A DNA stretch of 64,000 nt. It comes from Verrucomicrobiaceae bacterium. Lineage in GTDB: Bacteria > Pseudomonadota > Gammaproteobacteria > Pseudomonadales > CAMLJR01. The notes beneath the pieces are model-generated. The model had not been told where the DNA came from. It worked only from the letters and a program-made list of their open reading frames with translations, and made no database searches. Shown here in pieces: positions 54,129 to 63,171 of the stretch. Location of the stretch: positions 62,001-126,000 of the forward strand of contig JAQGNY010000053.1 in assembly GCA_028293825.1 (NCBI GenBank), read 5' to 3'. The number at the start of each line of letters is the position of its first letter. Within the stretch, counting starts at the first letter, position 1. Position numbers and translations under genes: made by a program.

Positions 54129-55111
54129 CAGCCATTTCCTTTCGCTGTCGCCGCGTTGTTTGTCTCAGCGTTGGAATTCGTGGTGGGATTCGCATTTGCG
54201 CGATCGATAAATACATCGAGTTGCTGACCGATAAATAACGGCGGTGTTTTTTCCGGCAGCGCATAGATAACTTGAATCACGCGTGTATCGACGCGTTGAC
54301 CGGCGACCGCGAGATTTTGTTTCAGCTTCGCATAAGGTTCAAAGCGCACAAACTGCAGCGGCAACGCTTGTTGCGTATCGCCGCGCAAAAAACCTTTCGC
54401 CACCGAATCGGCGCGCACCAATGCCGCATTTTCTTCATCGACTTCCACGCGCACATGCCGTACCGCGGTGTCGCCCATACGCATCAGCGGTTGGCCGAGA
54501 TTGGCGTTGGCAGCGAATTCACCCGGCCGTACATTCACTTCCAAAATTTGCCCGGCAATGGGCGCGCGAATATTCATACGTTCTTTGGTGACGCGCGCTT
54601 GTTCCAGTTGCGCGGAAATTTCATCGATGCGTGCTTTAGCGTATTCGCTCGCGTAACGGCGTTTATTGAAATCGTCTTTGGCAATCGCGTGCGAATCGCG
54701 CACGGTGCTGATGCTTTCAAATTGCGCGGCGGCATCCTGCGCTTGCACACGTGTCGCTGCTAGATTTGCCTGCAATGTTTTTATTTGCGCATCGATATCG
54801 CGTTGATCGAGTGAAAACAATAAATCGCCCGGCTTAACCTTTGCGCCGACCTTTACATCAATCGTGCGCACAATGCCGGGCAGCTCGGTGCCGAGCGCGA
54901 GCATTTCGCTGCGCGGTTCTACTACGCCGATACCAGCGACTGTAGTTTGATAAGGCGATGTCGGTGGATTGATCGCCGGCGTTTTTGCCTGCGCCTGTTC
55001 GCGACCGAATACGGTAATTAATGCGAGTGCGAGACCGGCCGCACCGAGCAACGGTAATTTCCAACCGCGCAAAACGCTGAATAATTTTCCCAATGGATTT
55101 GTCATCATCAC
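54128..55111 (-). CDS. HlyD-family membrane fusion protein of an ABC exporter
   Basis: A 327-residue periplasmic adaptor: N-terminal membrane helix (LPLLGAAGLALALITVFG), biotinyl-lipoyl-like halves (VVEPRSEMLALGTELPGIVRTIDVKVGAKVKPGDLLFSLD in part; NIRAPIAGQILEVNVRPGEF), and a central coiled coil. The C-terminal tail is Asn/Thr/Ala-rich. Three ATG codons in a row open the gene; the second or third has better spacing to AAGGAG. Overlaps the ABC ATPase by 4 bp. Confidence 0.92.
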   Translation of the reverse strand: MMMTNPLGKLFSVLRGWKLPLLGAAGLALALITVFGREQAQAKTPAINPPTSPYQTTVAGIGVVEPRSEMLALGTELPGIVRTIDVKVGAKVKPGDLLFSLDQRDIDAQIKTLQANLAATRVQAQDAAAQFESISTVRDSHAIAKDDFNKRRYASEYAKARIDEISAQLEQARVTKERMNIRAPIAGQILEVNVRPGEFAANANLGQPLMRMGDTAVRHVRVEVDEENAALVRADSVAKGFLRGDTQQALPLQFVRFEPYAKLKQNLAVAGQRVDTRVIQVIYALPEKTPPLFIGQQLDVFIDRANANPTTNSNAETNNAATAKGNG

Positions 55112-55815
55112 TCCTTGTGCACAAAGTTATCGGGCAAATGGTCGCCGACAATACGGCCATCGCTCATTTCGAGAATGCGATCGGCAAAACGATAAATACG
55201 ACTGTCGTGGGTGACGACTAACACCGCACGGGTTTGATCGTTGGCGACGTCGCGCAAAATTTCCATTACGCCCTGACCGGTTTTCGCATCAAGCGCGGCG
55301 GTTGGTTCGTCGCACACAATTAGACGTGGGTTGTGTACCAGCGCGCGGGCGATAGCGATGCGCTGTTGTTGTCCGCCCGATAATTGTCGCGGCAATTTTT
55401 CGGTGTGCGCCTGCATGCCGATTTCACTCAGTACGTCGACGGCTTTTTGCAATGCTTGTTTTTTTGCAACGCCGGCTGCCAATAACGGCAGCGCGGCATT
55501 TTCTGCAGCGGTAAGCGCGGGCAATAAATTATATTGCTGAAAAATAAAGCCAATATTTTCGCGGCGGAATAATACTTTTTCGCGATCGCTGAATTTCAAT
55601 ATTGATTTTCCAATCACGCTGACATCGCCGCTCGACGCCGACAAAATGCCGGACAGAATCGAAATCAATGTGGTTTTTCCGCAACCCGACGGACCGACCA
55701 GCATCGTCAATTCGCCAAGTCGCACCTGCGCGGAAATATCGTGCAACACCGGCACGACATCGTCGCCGACCGGAAAGCTTTTATTGAGATGCGAAATATC
55801 GATGGCAATAGTCAT
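55108..55815 (-). CDS. ABC transporter ATPase (MacB/LolD-like)
   Basis: A 235-residue nucleotide-binding subunit. Walker A is GPSGCGKT (41-48), the signature is LSGGQQQR (145-152) and Walker B is LIVCDEPTAALD (from 165); VTHDSR follows. It works with the FtsX-type permease encoded 14 bp upstream. Type VII ABC proteins of this kind move substrates from periplasm to outside without translocating through the inner membrane; that is a family-based inference. Confidence 0.94.
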   Translation of the reverse strand: MTIAIDISHLNKSFPVGDDVVPVLHDISAQVRLGELTMLVGPSGCGKTTLISILSGILSASSGDVSVIGKSILKFSDREKVLFRRENIGFIFQQYNLLPALTAAENAALPLLAAGVAKKQALQKAVDVLSEIGMQAHTEKLPRQLSGGQQQRIAIARALVHNPRLIVCDEPTAALDAKTGQGVMEILRDVANDQTRAVLVVTHDSRIYRFADRILEMSDGRIVGDHLPDNFVHKE

Positions 55816-55829
55816 AGTCCGTCCTTGAA

Positions 55830-56969
55830 TCAGCCTCTGAATACAATCGCGGGATCGAGTTTAAAAACTTTGCGCAGGCTAAATAAAATCGAAAACAAAC
55901 TGATCGCGGAAATTGCAATCAGCACACCACCCATCACCTGCCAGTGCAAAATAAATCCAGCGGTTGCCGGTAAATCTTTTGTCGCCTGAAAAAATAGCGC
56001 GGTCATGCCGATGCCGAGACCGTAACCGGTCGCGGCGACAATGACGGTTTGCAGTAACACCATGCGCAGCAGTTGCGCATTGGTTACTCCGATGGCTTTC
56101 ATCGCGGCAAACTGTTTTAGATTTTCGATAACGAAAATGTAAAAGGTTTGCGCGGTAATTGCCGCGCCGATAATGACGCCGAGAAAAATGGTGATACCGA
56201 AATTTATCGGAATGCCGGTGCGCTGCAAAATGTAACGGATCGAACGCCACGCGAAATCGTTGTTAGTTAAGGCTTGTAAACCGGTGGTGTCGTGAATGCG
56301 TGTAGCGAGATCGGCAGCGCTAATTCCCGGCTGTGCTTTCACCAAGACGAACGACATTTTATTGCGCTGCGGCGGCGTGATTTCCATTGCCGTTTCATAC
56401 GACACATATAAAAGAGGGAATGTTAAAAACGTCTGACTGGCTTTGCAGATGGCACTGACAACTAAGCGATGATCGTTCAATTCTATTTCTTTGCCGAGCG
56501 CCAACGGTTGATCGGGCCAGGTAAAAATAAATCCATTTTTATCCATCATCGCCGCCTGCGGTCGCCGCAATACATTGGCGTCGCCCATCACCATCTTCGG
56601 ACAAATGCCGACCATGCTGACGTCGTCGACCCCAACCAATTGCACTTGCTGCGTTAAACCGTCGGTCATGCGAATGCTGATTAAGCCTTTATAAAAAGGC
56701 ACCGCCCACGCCACCCCCGGCACGCTGCGCACATTGGTCAGCTCAACATCGCGCAGCGGTTCAACTTCTTCGATGTAGCGCACACGCGGGTCCATCACCC
56801 ACACGTCGGATTCGGACACGTCGTAAATTGCACTCGCCGTGCGCGCCATCAAACCGATAAAAATTGAAACCTGCTGCGCCATTAGCAACGTTGCGAAGGT
56901 GACCCCAAATATTAAACCCAAATATTTGGCGCCATCGCCGTGCAGCATTTTGATCGCAATGAATTTCAT
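55830..56969 (-). CDS. FtsX-like ABC transporter permease (DevC/MacB-like)
   Basis: A 379-residue permease with one N-terminal helix (YLGLIFGVTFATLLMAQQVSIFIGL), a large periplasmic domain (about residues 45-260), and three C-terminal helices (GITIFLGVIIGAAITAQTFYIF, MVLLQTVIVAATGYGLGIGMTALF, VMGGVLIAISAISLFSILFSL). The domain order resembles DevC of DevBCA exporters. First gene of the operon permease-ATPase-MFP-OMF, divergent from a TetR gene. Confidence 0.92.
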   Translation of the reverse strand: MKFIAIKMLHGDGAKYLGLIFGVTFATLLMAQQVSIFIGLMARTASAIYDVSESDVWVMDPRVRYIEEVEPLRDVELTNVRSVPGVAWAVPFYKGLISIRMTDGLTQQVQLVGVDDVSMVGICPKMVMGDANVLRRPQAAMMDKNGFIFTWPDQPLALGKEIELNDHRLVVSAICKASQTFLTFPLLYVSYETAMEITPPQRNKMSFVLVKAQPGISAADLATRIHDTTGLQALTNNDFAWRSIRYILQRTGIPINFGITIFLGVIIGAAITAQTFYIFVIENLKQFAAMKAIGVTNAQLLRMVLLQTVIVAATGYGLGIGMTALFFQATKDLPATAGFILHWQVMGGVLIAISAISLFSILFSLRKVFKLDPAIVFRG

Positions 56970-57058
56970 CGCCTGTCCTTCCTTGCATTACGTTTTAAAT
57001 CGACGGCAGATTTAGTTGATGAACAATTTCACTTCGTCACCGTTTTTACGCGATGTTT

Positions 57059-57084
57059 GTTACTATGCAGTCCGGTAAAGTAAC
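57059..57084. promoter_or_regulatory. Candidate TetR operator in the divergent promoter region
   Basis: GTTACT (57059-57064) and AGTAAC (57079-57084) form an exact inverted repeat with a 14-base spacer, between the exporter operon and tetR. A near-palindrome TGTCTAGTACA also lies at about 57100-57110, close to the tetR start. Either could be the operator. Confidence 0.45.
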
Positions 57085-57115
57085 TTGAAGATAATAAACT
57101 GTCTAGTACATTTTC

Positions 57116-57772
57116 ATGACATCAAAAAAACTGGTTAAGCCAAAAAGTCCTTCGCGCAATCCCGAAGGCAGACCGAAGAGCGCGGAAAAACGTGTCGCCA
57201 TCATGGACGCGGCGGAATTGCATTTTCTCGAATCGGGCTATGAGCGCACCTCGCTGGATACGGTGGCGAAAACCGCGCTGGTATCGAAGCTCACTATTTA
57301 CAGTCACTTCGCCGATAAAGATGCGCTGTTCAAAGCGATCATCGAACGCAAGTGCGAGCAGCACAGTATTTTTCAAAGTTATCTGGAATTGGCCGCGTTA
57401 CCACCGCGCGAAGCACTGGAACAGATCGGATTTAATTTTATGAGTCTGATTCTCAGCGATGCGGCGATTAAGTTGCATCGCACCATCGAAGCCGAATCGC
57501 CGCGCGATCCGAAAAGTGCATTGTTGTTTTACGAAGCGGGACCGATGCGGGTAAAGCGTGCGTTTCGCGAATTGCTGGAAGTGTGGGTAAAACAGAAAAA
57601 ATTAAAAGTGAGCGATTATGAAATCGCGTGCGAACAATTTTTTTCGGTGATGAAAGGCGAGCCGCATATGAAGGTGTTGTTGAACGTCGCGCAAAAGCCG
57701 ACGCTGGCTGCACTGAAAAAACACGTGAAGGCCGGCGTGCTGTTATTTCTTAATTCGTATGGTTGCGCTTGA
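57116..57772 (+). CDS. TetR/AcrR-family transcriptional regulator
   Basis: A 218-residue regulator. The helix-turn-helix is in EKRVAIMDAAELHFLESGYERTSLDTVAKTALVSKLTIYSHFADKDALF (residues about 24-72); the ligand domain has TetR_C-like text (LHRTIEAESPRDPKSALLFYEAGP). Divergent from the ABC efflux operon, so it most likely represses it and itself. A long hairpin follows. Confidence 0.92.
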   Translation: MTSKKLVKPKSPSRNPEGRPKSAEKRVAIMDAAELHFLESGYERTSLDTVAKTALVSKLTIYSHFADKDALFKAIIERKCEQHSIFQSYLELAALPPREALEQIGFNFMSLILSDAAIKLHRTIEAESPRDPKSALLFYEAGPMRVKRAFRELLEVWVKQKKLKVSDYEIACEQFFSVMKGEPHMKVLLNVAQKPTLAALKKHVKAGVLLFLNSYGCA

Positions 57773-57774
57773 TC

Positions 57775-57803
57775 CGTCGCGCCGAAAAAACTTCGGCGCG
57801 ACG
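57775..57803. terminator. Bidirectional terminator between tetR and the Anbu gene
   Basis: CGTCGCGCCGAA (57775-57786), loop AAAAC, then TTCGGCGCGACG (57792-57803): a perfect 12-bp GC-rich stem lying between two convergent genes. A short T tract follows on the plus side. Confidence 0.8.
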
Positions 57804-57811
57804 TTTAACGA

Positions 57812-58522
57812 TTACGGCAATTGTTCGAATAATTTTCTGAGGCCGCTGCCCCAGCCCTGACGCAGGCTTTGGAAATATTCGTCATTTTCAGCAATGCGTT
57901 CGATGTGTAATTCAAAACTGTCTTCGCGATAGGTGGCGAAATCGATTGGCATACCGACCGACAGATTGGAGCGAATGGTCGAGTCAAACGAAATCAGTGT
58001 GCACTTGCTCGCCTGATTGATAGTTGTTTCGTAATTGATGATGCGGTCGAGGATCGGCTTGCCGTATTTGACTTCGCCGATTTGAAAATACGACGTGTCT
58101 TCGGTGGCCTCGATGAAATTGCCCTGCGGGTAAATGTGAAACAGACGCGGCCGCTCGCCGGCAATTTGCCCACCGAGCAGAACATTCAAACCGAAATCGA
58201 CGCCACCGGTTTGCTGTCCCAGCTCTGAGCGTGCAATCACTTCGTTGATGGTGTCGCCGATCAATTGCGCGGCGCCGAACATCGAACCGACCGTGTACAA
58301 ATTCATCTGGTCTTCGTGCTGAATGCGCTCGCACAAATGGCTGATCACACATTGCGAAGTCGCCAGATTGCCGGACGTCAGCAGCACAATGGATCTTTCG
58401 CCGCGGCGTTCGAACACATGCATTTTGCGAAACGTCGCGAGGTGATCCACGCCGGCATTGGTGCGGGTATCCGCTGAAAACACCAGTCCTTCGCGCAAAC
58501 GCATCGCTACACAGTACGTCAT
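57812..58522 (-). CDS. Anbu / bacterial proteasome homologue (20S-type peptidase)
   Basis: A 236-residue protein beginning MTYCVAMRLREGLVFSADTR: after removal of the methionine, threonine would be the N-terminal nucleophile. Then come TNAGVDHLATFRKMHVF, GERSIVLLTSGNLATSQCV and KCTLISFDSTIRSNLSVGMPIDF, all typical of Anbu. The Anbu gene usually travels with an ATP-grasp, an alpha-E (DUF403) and a transglutaminase-like gene; none is here. ATG 58522 is fixed by the nucleophile; the frame upstream is not used. Confidence 0.9.
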   Translation of the reverse strand: MTYCVAMRLREGLVFSADTRTNAGVDHLATFRKMHVFERRGERSIVLLTSGNLATSQCVISHLCERIQHEDQMNLYTVGSMFGAAQLIGDTINEVIARSELGQQTGGVDFGLNVLLGGQIAGERPRLFHIYPQGNFIEATEDTSYFQIGEVKYGKPILDRIINYETTINQASKCTLISFDSTIRSNLSVGMPIDFATYREDSFELHIERIAENDEYFQSLRQGWGSGLRKLFEQLP

Positions 58523-58673
58523 CGTTTCGTGTCTCTTGTTGCTGTTCGTAAATACCAACCGCGAAAAATGGCTGGCCGAAAAAATCGGTTGGGCACTTTG
58601 CCGTGCAAATACAGTGTAGTCAATCGCGGGTTTCCCCCATGCCGCTCGGCATTGGCTTTATGCCAGACCCGAT

Positions 58674-59288
58674 TCAGGAAGGCACAGGCTGTGCCATTTT
58701 GTGCCAGACCAGCGTGCGATTATTCGCCGGCATTGCATGATCAGCCTGCAGGACCAGACCTGCGGAGCGTGCCAGTGCGTCGACGGCTTCAAAATCGCGG
58801 ATACCGGACAGCGCATCGCGCTGCTGCAACCAACTGTTGAAGTGGGCATTGCTGGCACTGGTATAAGCGCCGCCGTAATTGAACGGGCCGTACAGGCAGA
58901 ACACGCCGTTATCGCGCAGCGTGCGCCCGACGCCGGCAACAAATAGCTCGACCTGCGCCCAGCTCATGATGTGCGCGGTATTGGCGGAAAAAACGCCCGC
59001 GACCTCTGCCACCGGCCACTGCGGCCAGCTCGCATCGAGCTCCAACGGTACATCGAGATTTGGCAATGCCGCGTCGGCGCACCAGGCGCGAATGCCGCGC
59101 AGGTTCTCGGCGCGGTCGCTTGGCTGCCAGCGCAGCCACGGCATGTGCGCGGCGAAAAACACCGCGTGCTGACCGGTACCGCTGCCGATTTCAAGCACGC
59201 TGTCGACCTCGCGAAAAGCGGGTGCCAGCACGCCCAGCAGCGGTCGTTTGTTGTTTTCACAGGCTTGGGAAAAGGGTTTTTCGGTCAC
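58674..59288 (-). CDS. DUF938 SAM-dependent methyltransferase-like protein
   Basis: A 204-residue protein: SQACENNKRPLLGVLAPAF at the start, the SAM motif VLEIGSGTGQHAVFFA, then FSANTAHIMSWAQVELFVAGVG and LYGPFNYGGAYTSASN, the DUF938 signature. The substrate is unknown. It starts at GTG 59288 and is 21 bp downstream of the response regulator gene on the same strand. Confidence 0.9.
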   Translation of the reverse strand: MTEKPFSQACENNKRPLLGVLAPAFREVDSVLEIGSGTGQHAVFFAAHMPWLRWQPSDRAENLRGIRAWCADAALPNLDVPLELDASWPQWPVAEVAGVFSANTAHIMSWAQVELFVAGVGRTLRDNGVFCLYGPFNYGGAYTSASNAHFNSWLQQRDALSGIRDFEAVDALARSAGLVLQADHAMPANNRTLVWHKMAQPVPS

Positions 59289-59309
59289 TGGAATGGGGAT
59301 CTCGCGCGG

Positions 59310-60179
59310 TCAGAGTTTTTCAATGTAGCGCGATAATAAGTCCAATTTGGCTGGATCGTCGTCGACGAAGCGGATTACCAACTTCAGCACGCCAGCATCG
59401 ATGCGGTTTTCCGCCGCCTGAATACTGTGCACATAGCCGTTTAAGCGCGCCACGCTGTCACCATCGAGCTCGAAAATCGAAATCACCACCGGCTCCAGAA
59501 TCGCCGGCAGATGTTCCTCGCGCTTGATGATGCCGCTCAGCAATTGCAGCGACACATCTTTCACCACGCATTGCGTATTGAAATTGGCGAAGTGCAATTG
59601 CGCCTGACCGCGCGCGACGGTCTTTGCTTTGGCGGGAGCCGGTGCAGCTGCGGCTTTCGCACCGAAGGCAGCGGGTAGCACTGCGGCCGGGCCGGGTGCG
59701 GCGGGCGTGATTGGCTTATGGCCGGTGAGCGCGGCGATGCTGGCGCCGGCGATGCCCTGAGTCGACGCCGACGCGCGATTCGACGGTTGGGTTTCGATGC
59801 CGGCTTTATGCAACACCTTGTTGACCTTGGCGAACAGCATTTCCGGCTTGAACGGCTTGCCGAGGTAATCGCTGACGCCAGCCTGCACGGCCTTGACGAT
59901 GAAATCGCGCTCGCCGCGACTGCTGACCATGATGAACGGCACTGCATTGTGCTCGGGATGCGCGCGCAGCCAACGCAGGAATTCCTCGCCGCTCATCTCG
60001 GGCATTTCCCAATCGCACAGGATCAGATCGAAGCGTTGGGTTTTCAGCAGAACTTGCGCGCGCACGGCACTCGGCGCATCGGTGATTTGGCAGCCCGGAT
60101 AAAAATCGCGCAGCTGCTTCTTGACCATATCGCGGATAAAAGTGGCATCGTCGACGACGAGAAATTTGAGCACTTGCAT
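59310..60179 (-). CDS. Stand-alone CheY-type response regulator with Ala/Pro linker and C-terminal domain
   Basis: A 289-residue protein. The receiver domain has acidic pocket D10/D11, phospho-acceptor D56 (LCDWEMPEMSG) and K108 (YLGKPFKPE). Residues about 145-200 are an Ala/Pro-rich flexible linker. The C-terminal 90 residues (LHFANFNTQCVVKDVSLQLLSG, EPVVISIFELDGDSVARLNGYV) have no clear DNA-binding motif and may be a PilZ-like or other output domain. No kinase gene is adjacent. ATG 60179 lacks a good ribosome binding site. Confidence 0.85.
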   Translation of the reverse strand: MQVLKFLVVDDATFIRDMVKKQLRDFYPGCQITDAPSAVRAQVLLKTQRFDLILCDWEMPEMSGEEFLRWLRAHPEHNAVPFIMVSSRGERDFIVKAVQAGVSDYLGKPFKPEMLFAKVNKVLHKAGIETQPSNRASASTQGIAGASIAALTGHKPITPAAPGPAAVLPAAFGAKAAAAPAPAKAKTVARGQAQLHFANFNTQCVVKDVSLQLLSGIIKREEHLPAILEPVVISIFELDGDSVARLNGYVHSIQAAENRIDAGVLKLVIRFVDDDPAKLDLLSRYIEKL

Positions 60180-60260
60180 TAGATATCGGCGGCCGCAACG
60201 TTGCTTTAGGGGGAACCATCAGCTTAGTTGACGGCTGCGTTGGACGCGAACGCGCTGCCG

Positions 60261-60929
60261 TTACGCGGAAATACGCGAGCCGTCCGGTTCCGCGCGTTGC
60301 GCCATCAGAAATACCGGCTGGCCATCGGCGCGCCACGGCGCCGCGCGCCGCAGCGTTTGCTGCCAGTTCGGGTTGTCGTTGTAGCGCGCCAGCCACGCCC
60401 GCACCTGCCGATACGGCGAAATATCGAACCAGGTTCGATCGATTTCGGCGAAGCAATAAATGAACGGCAGCATCGCCAGATCGGCGACGGTTTCCTGATC
60501 GCCGACCAGATGCTGGCTGCGCGCCAGGCGCGCTTCGAGTTGCGCCAGCACGATTTCGGCATCGCCACGCGCGCGCAATACTTCGGCACTAAAGCCGCGA
60601 TGGGCATCGGCGTAACGCTCGGTAGCTTCGGCGAACGGGCCGTCGATAATGCGCACCAGATTTTCAATCGATTGCTGACGCACATGAATCGTCGGCCATA
60701 ACGCCAGCTCCGAGCGCCGCGCAATCGACCATTGCATGATGGCGAAACTGTCGTCGATCAATTTGCCATTCGGCAATTGCAGCAGCGGCACGTTGTCGAC
60801 CGCGGTCGGCAGATGCGCGGGATCGACGTTGCGCAGCTCGCAATGAATGCGGGCGGTGAGCAGTGCCAGCCGCGCGCGCATCGAATGAGGGGAGAAATAA
60901 CTACTGTATAAAACACAGACCGCTGTCAC
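60261..60929 (-). CDS. Glutathione S-transferase
   Basis: A 222-residue GST. The N-terminal thioredoxin-like half has VLYSSYFSPHSMRARLALL and the substrate-site-like VPLLQLPNGKLIDDSFAIMQW; the C-terminal half has LVGDQETVADLAMLPFIYCFAEID. GTG 60929 has GAGAG 8 bases upstream. The catalytic residue may be the serine/tyrosine near the start. Substrate unknown. Confidence 0.9.
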   Translation of the reverse strand: MTAVCVLYSSYFSPHSMRARLALLTARIHCELRNVDPAHLPTAVDNVPLLQLPNGKLIDDSFAIMQWSIARRSELALWPTIHVRQQSIENLVRIIDGPFAEATERYADAHRGFSAEVLRARGDAEIVLAQLEARLARSQHLVGDQETVADLAMLPFIYCFAEIDRTWFDISPYRQVRAWLARYNDNPNWQQTLRRAAPWRADGQPVFLMAQRAEPDGSRISA

Positions 60930-60993
60930 GTCACCGTCTCTCTGGCATCACTGCCGTTGCGGTGACTTAAACGTCACCGGTTGATCGCGGGTT

Positions 60994-61773
60994 TCATTCG
61001 CTGGATGAATCGCGAGTGAAAACCCATTCCGTGGCACGAGACTGTTGCGGATTGAAACGATAGCCATCGCTGTCGAATTCCTTGATGGCCTCGGCCTCCT
61101 GCAGACGCTGTTTGATGATGTAAGCGCTCATCAGCCCGCGTGCCTTCTTGGCAAAGAAGCTGACGATTTTGTAAGTGTCGCCCTTGCGCTCCTTAAATAT
61201 GGGCGTTATCACCGGCGCGGCCAGTTGTTTCGGATGAACGGCTTTGAAATATTCCTGGGAGGCGAGATTAATCAGCAACGGTTTTTTCTGCCGACTCAGC
61301 ACGCTATTTAATTCGTCGGTGATGCGCTCGCCCCAGAACGAATACAAATTCGCGCCGCGTACATTGTCGAGCGCCGTACCCATTTCCAACCGATACGCTT
61401 GCATCAGATCGAGCGGCTTCAGCAGGCCATACAGCCCGGACAAAATGCGCAGGTGTTTTTGCGCGAAGGTGAAATCCGCCGCGCTGAAACTATCGGCATC
61501 GAGACCGGTATAAACATCGCCGCGAAAAGCGAGCAGCGCCTGTTTCGAGTTTTTCAGATCGAACGGCGGCGCCCAATTCATGAAGCGGCGATGGTTCAAT
61601 TCGCCCAAATTGTCGCTGACCGACATCAACGCGCTGATCCGCGCCGGATCGAATTCGCGCAGACGGTCGATCAGCATTTGCGACTCATCGAGAAAGTCGG
61701 GCTGGGTAAATTTGCGCGTCACCGGCTTGGTGTCGAAATCCAACGTCTTCGCCGGCGAAATAACGATCAACAT
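60994..61773 (-). CDS. yaaA: YaaA family peroxide stress protein (UPF0246)
   Basis: A 259-residue protein starting MLIVISPAKTLDFDTKP, with LMSVSDNLGELNHRRFMNW, ALLAFRGDVYTGLDADSF, LRILSGLYGLLKPLDLMQAYRLEMGT and KARGLMSAYIIKQRL, all YaaA signatures. In E. coli YaaA limits intracellular iron and DNA damage during peroxide stress. ATG 61773 is preferred to an upstream frame. It follows the HAD gene by 4 bp, probably in one operon. Confidence 0.94.
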   Translation of the reverse strand: MLIVISPAKTLDFDTKPVTRKFTQPDFLDESQMLIDRLREFDPARISALMSVSDNLGELNHRRFMNWAPPFDLKNSKQALLAFRGDVYTGLDADSFSAADFTFAQKHLRILSGLYGLLKPLDLMQAYRLEMGTALDNVRGANLYSFWGERITDELNSVLSRQKKPLLINLASQEYFKAVHPKQLAAPVITPIFKERKGDTYKIVSFFAKKARGLMSAYIIKQRLQEAEAIKEFDSDGYRFNPQQSRATEWVFTRDSSSE

Positions 61774-61777
61774 AATT

Positions 61778-62434
61778 TCAATTCCGCAGCGAAATAACCG
61801 GCCAGCCATTTTCGATGGCGGCCGCGCGCAACATATCGTCGGGATCGACCGCAACCGGCTTGCCGACTTTATTCAACAGCGGCAAATCGTTCTGCGAATC
61901 GCTGTAAAAGCTGGCGTCGCGCAGATCATACGGATGCGCCTGCAACCACTCGTCCAGACAGGTGACCTTGCCTTCGCGAAAACACGCGCTGCCAACGATA
62001 TTGCCGGTGTGGCGGCCGCCGATCACTTCCGGCTCGGTGGCCAGAATTGCATCGACGCCAAGGCTGTCGGCAATCGGCCGCGTGATGAAGGCGTTGGTGG
62101 CGGTGATGATCAGCAGGAAATCGCCGCGCGCGCGGTGCTCGGCGAGCAGCGCGTCGGCTTTCGGCAAGCGCATCGGCGCGATCATCGTGCGCATGAATTC
62201 GGCGTGCAGTTCGCGCAGCTCGTCGGCGCTGTGACGCGTCAATGGCTGCAACGCGAAACTGAGATAGGAGTGAATATCGAGCGTGCCGTTTTGGTATTCG
62301 CGATAAAAGCGATCGTTGGCGGCGCGGTATTCGGCACCATCGACGATACCTTTGCGCACCAGAAACTCGCCCCAGGCGTGATCGCTATCGCCGTCGAGCA
62401 AGGTATTGTCGAGATCGAAAATTGCCAGAGCCAC
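61778..62434 (-). CDS. HAD-superfamily hydrolase (SerB-like, subclass IB)
   Basis: A 218-residue phosphatase-like protein: nucleophile motif FDLDNTLLDGDS (D7, D9 from the start), the long helical cap, motif II in LLIITATNAF and motif IV in FYSDSQNDLPLL. It would act on a phosphorylated metabolite. GTG 62434 has GAGG 9 bases upstream. Divergent from rppH, as the homologue is in Pseudomonas. Confidence 0.9.
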   Translation of the reverse strand: MALAIFDLDNTLLDGDSDHAWGEFLVRKGIVDGAEYRAANDRFYREYQNGTLDIHSYLSFALQPLTRHSADELRELHAEFMRTMIAPMRLPKADALLAEHRARGDFLLIITATNAFITRPIADSLGVDAILATEPEVIGGRHTGNIVGSACFREGKVTCLDEWLQAHPYDLRDASFYSDSQNDLPLLNKVGKPVAVDPDDMLRAAAIENGWPVISLRN

Positions 62435-62614
62435 TGCGTTTAACCTCGGGATTTACGAAGCCGCACAGAATACCTCTCCGCGCGCGATTGTTCACTGCGC
62501 GATATTTGCCAAATCGCGCGTGTTGGCGCGTGTCTCGGCATTTGTGGAGCTCTCTGTATTTATGGAACAATGCCGTCGACTTACTTTACGAATTCATTAA
62601 TAAAAGAGATTGCC

Positions 62615-63106
62615 GTGATCGACACCGACGGTTTCCGTCCCAATGTAGGCATCGTGGTAGCGAATACGCTCGGCGAAGTGCTATGGGCGCGGCGAGTCGG
62701 CCAGGACGCGTGGCAATTTCCGCAGGGCGGCATCAACGCCAACGAAGCGCCGGAAGAAGCGCTGTATCGCGAGTTGCACGAAGAAATCGGGCTGCTGCCG
62801 GATCACGTCGAATTGCTCGCCTGCACGCGCGGTTGGTTGCGTTACCGTTTGCCGGAGCGCTTGGTGCGCCGCGGCGGCGATGGGCCGATTTGCATCGGTC
62901 AAAAACAAAAATGGTTTTTACTGCGCATGTTGGCGGAAGATGGCGAAGTGCGCATGGATTGCGGCGACAAGGCCGAATTCGACCATTGGCGCTGGGTCAG
63001 TTATTGGTATCCGCTGGGACAGGTAGTGTCGTTCAAGCGCGAGGTCTATCGACGCGCAATGAAAGAGCTGTCCGTGCGCCACAGTAAACTTGTTAGTTCG
63101 GGTTAA
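62615..63106 (+). CDS. rppH: RppH, RNA pyrophosphohydrolase
   Basis: A 163-residue Nudix enzyme that removes pyrophosphate from RNA 5' ends and so starts mRNA decay. The start region reads [17 protein letters not shown]; the Nudix box runs [35 protein letters not shown] and a C-terminal [12 protein letters not shown] follow. The GTG at 62615 (after AGAG) gives the normal RppH N-terminus; the ATG at 62570 is too early. Followed by ptsP 65 bp on. Confidence 0.95.
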   Translation: MIDTDGFRPNVGIVVANTLGEVLWARRVGQDAWQFPQGGINANEAPEEALYRELHEEIGLLPDHVELLACTRGWLRYRLPERLVRRGGDGPICIGQKQKWFLLRMLAEDGEVRMDCGDKAEFDHWRWVSYWYPLGQVVSFKREVYRRAMKELSVRHSKLVSSG

Positions 63107-63171
63107 GCATCGCGCCCAAGCTTTTCCGCCAGCCTTTTTCGCCAGGACAGAACGTGGAAAGAAGAACCAGC

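Noticed and set aside
61580-62443. 287-codon plus-strand open frame
   Set aside because: It lies opposite the clearly recognised HAD hydrolase and yaaA genes; its translation is low-complexity and has no family pattern.
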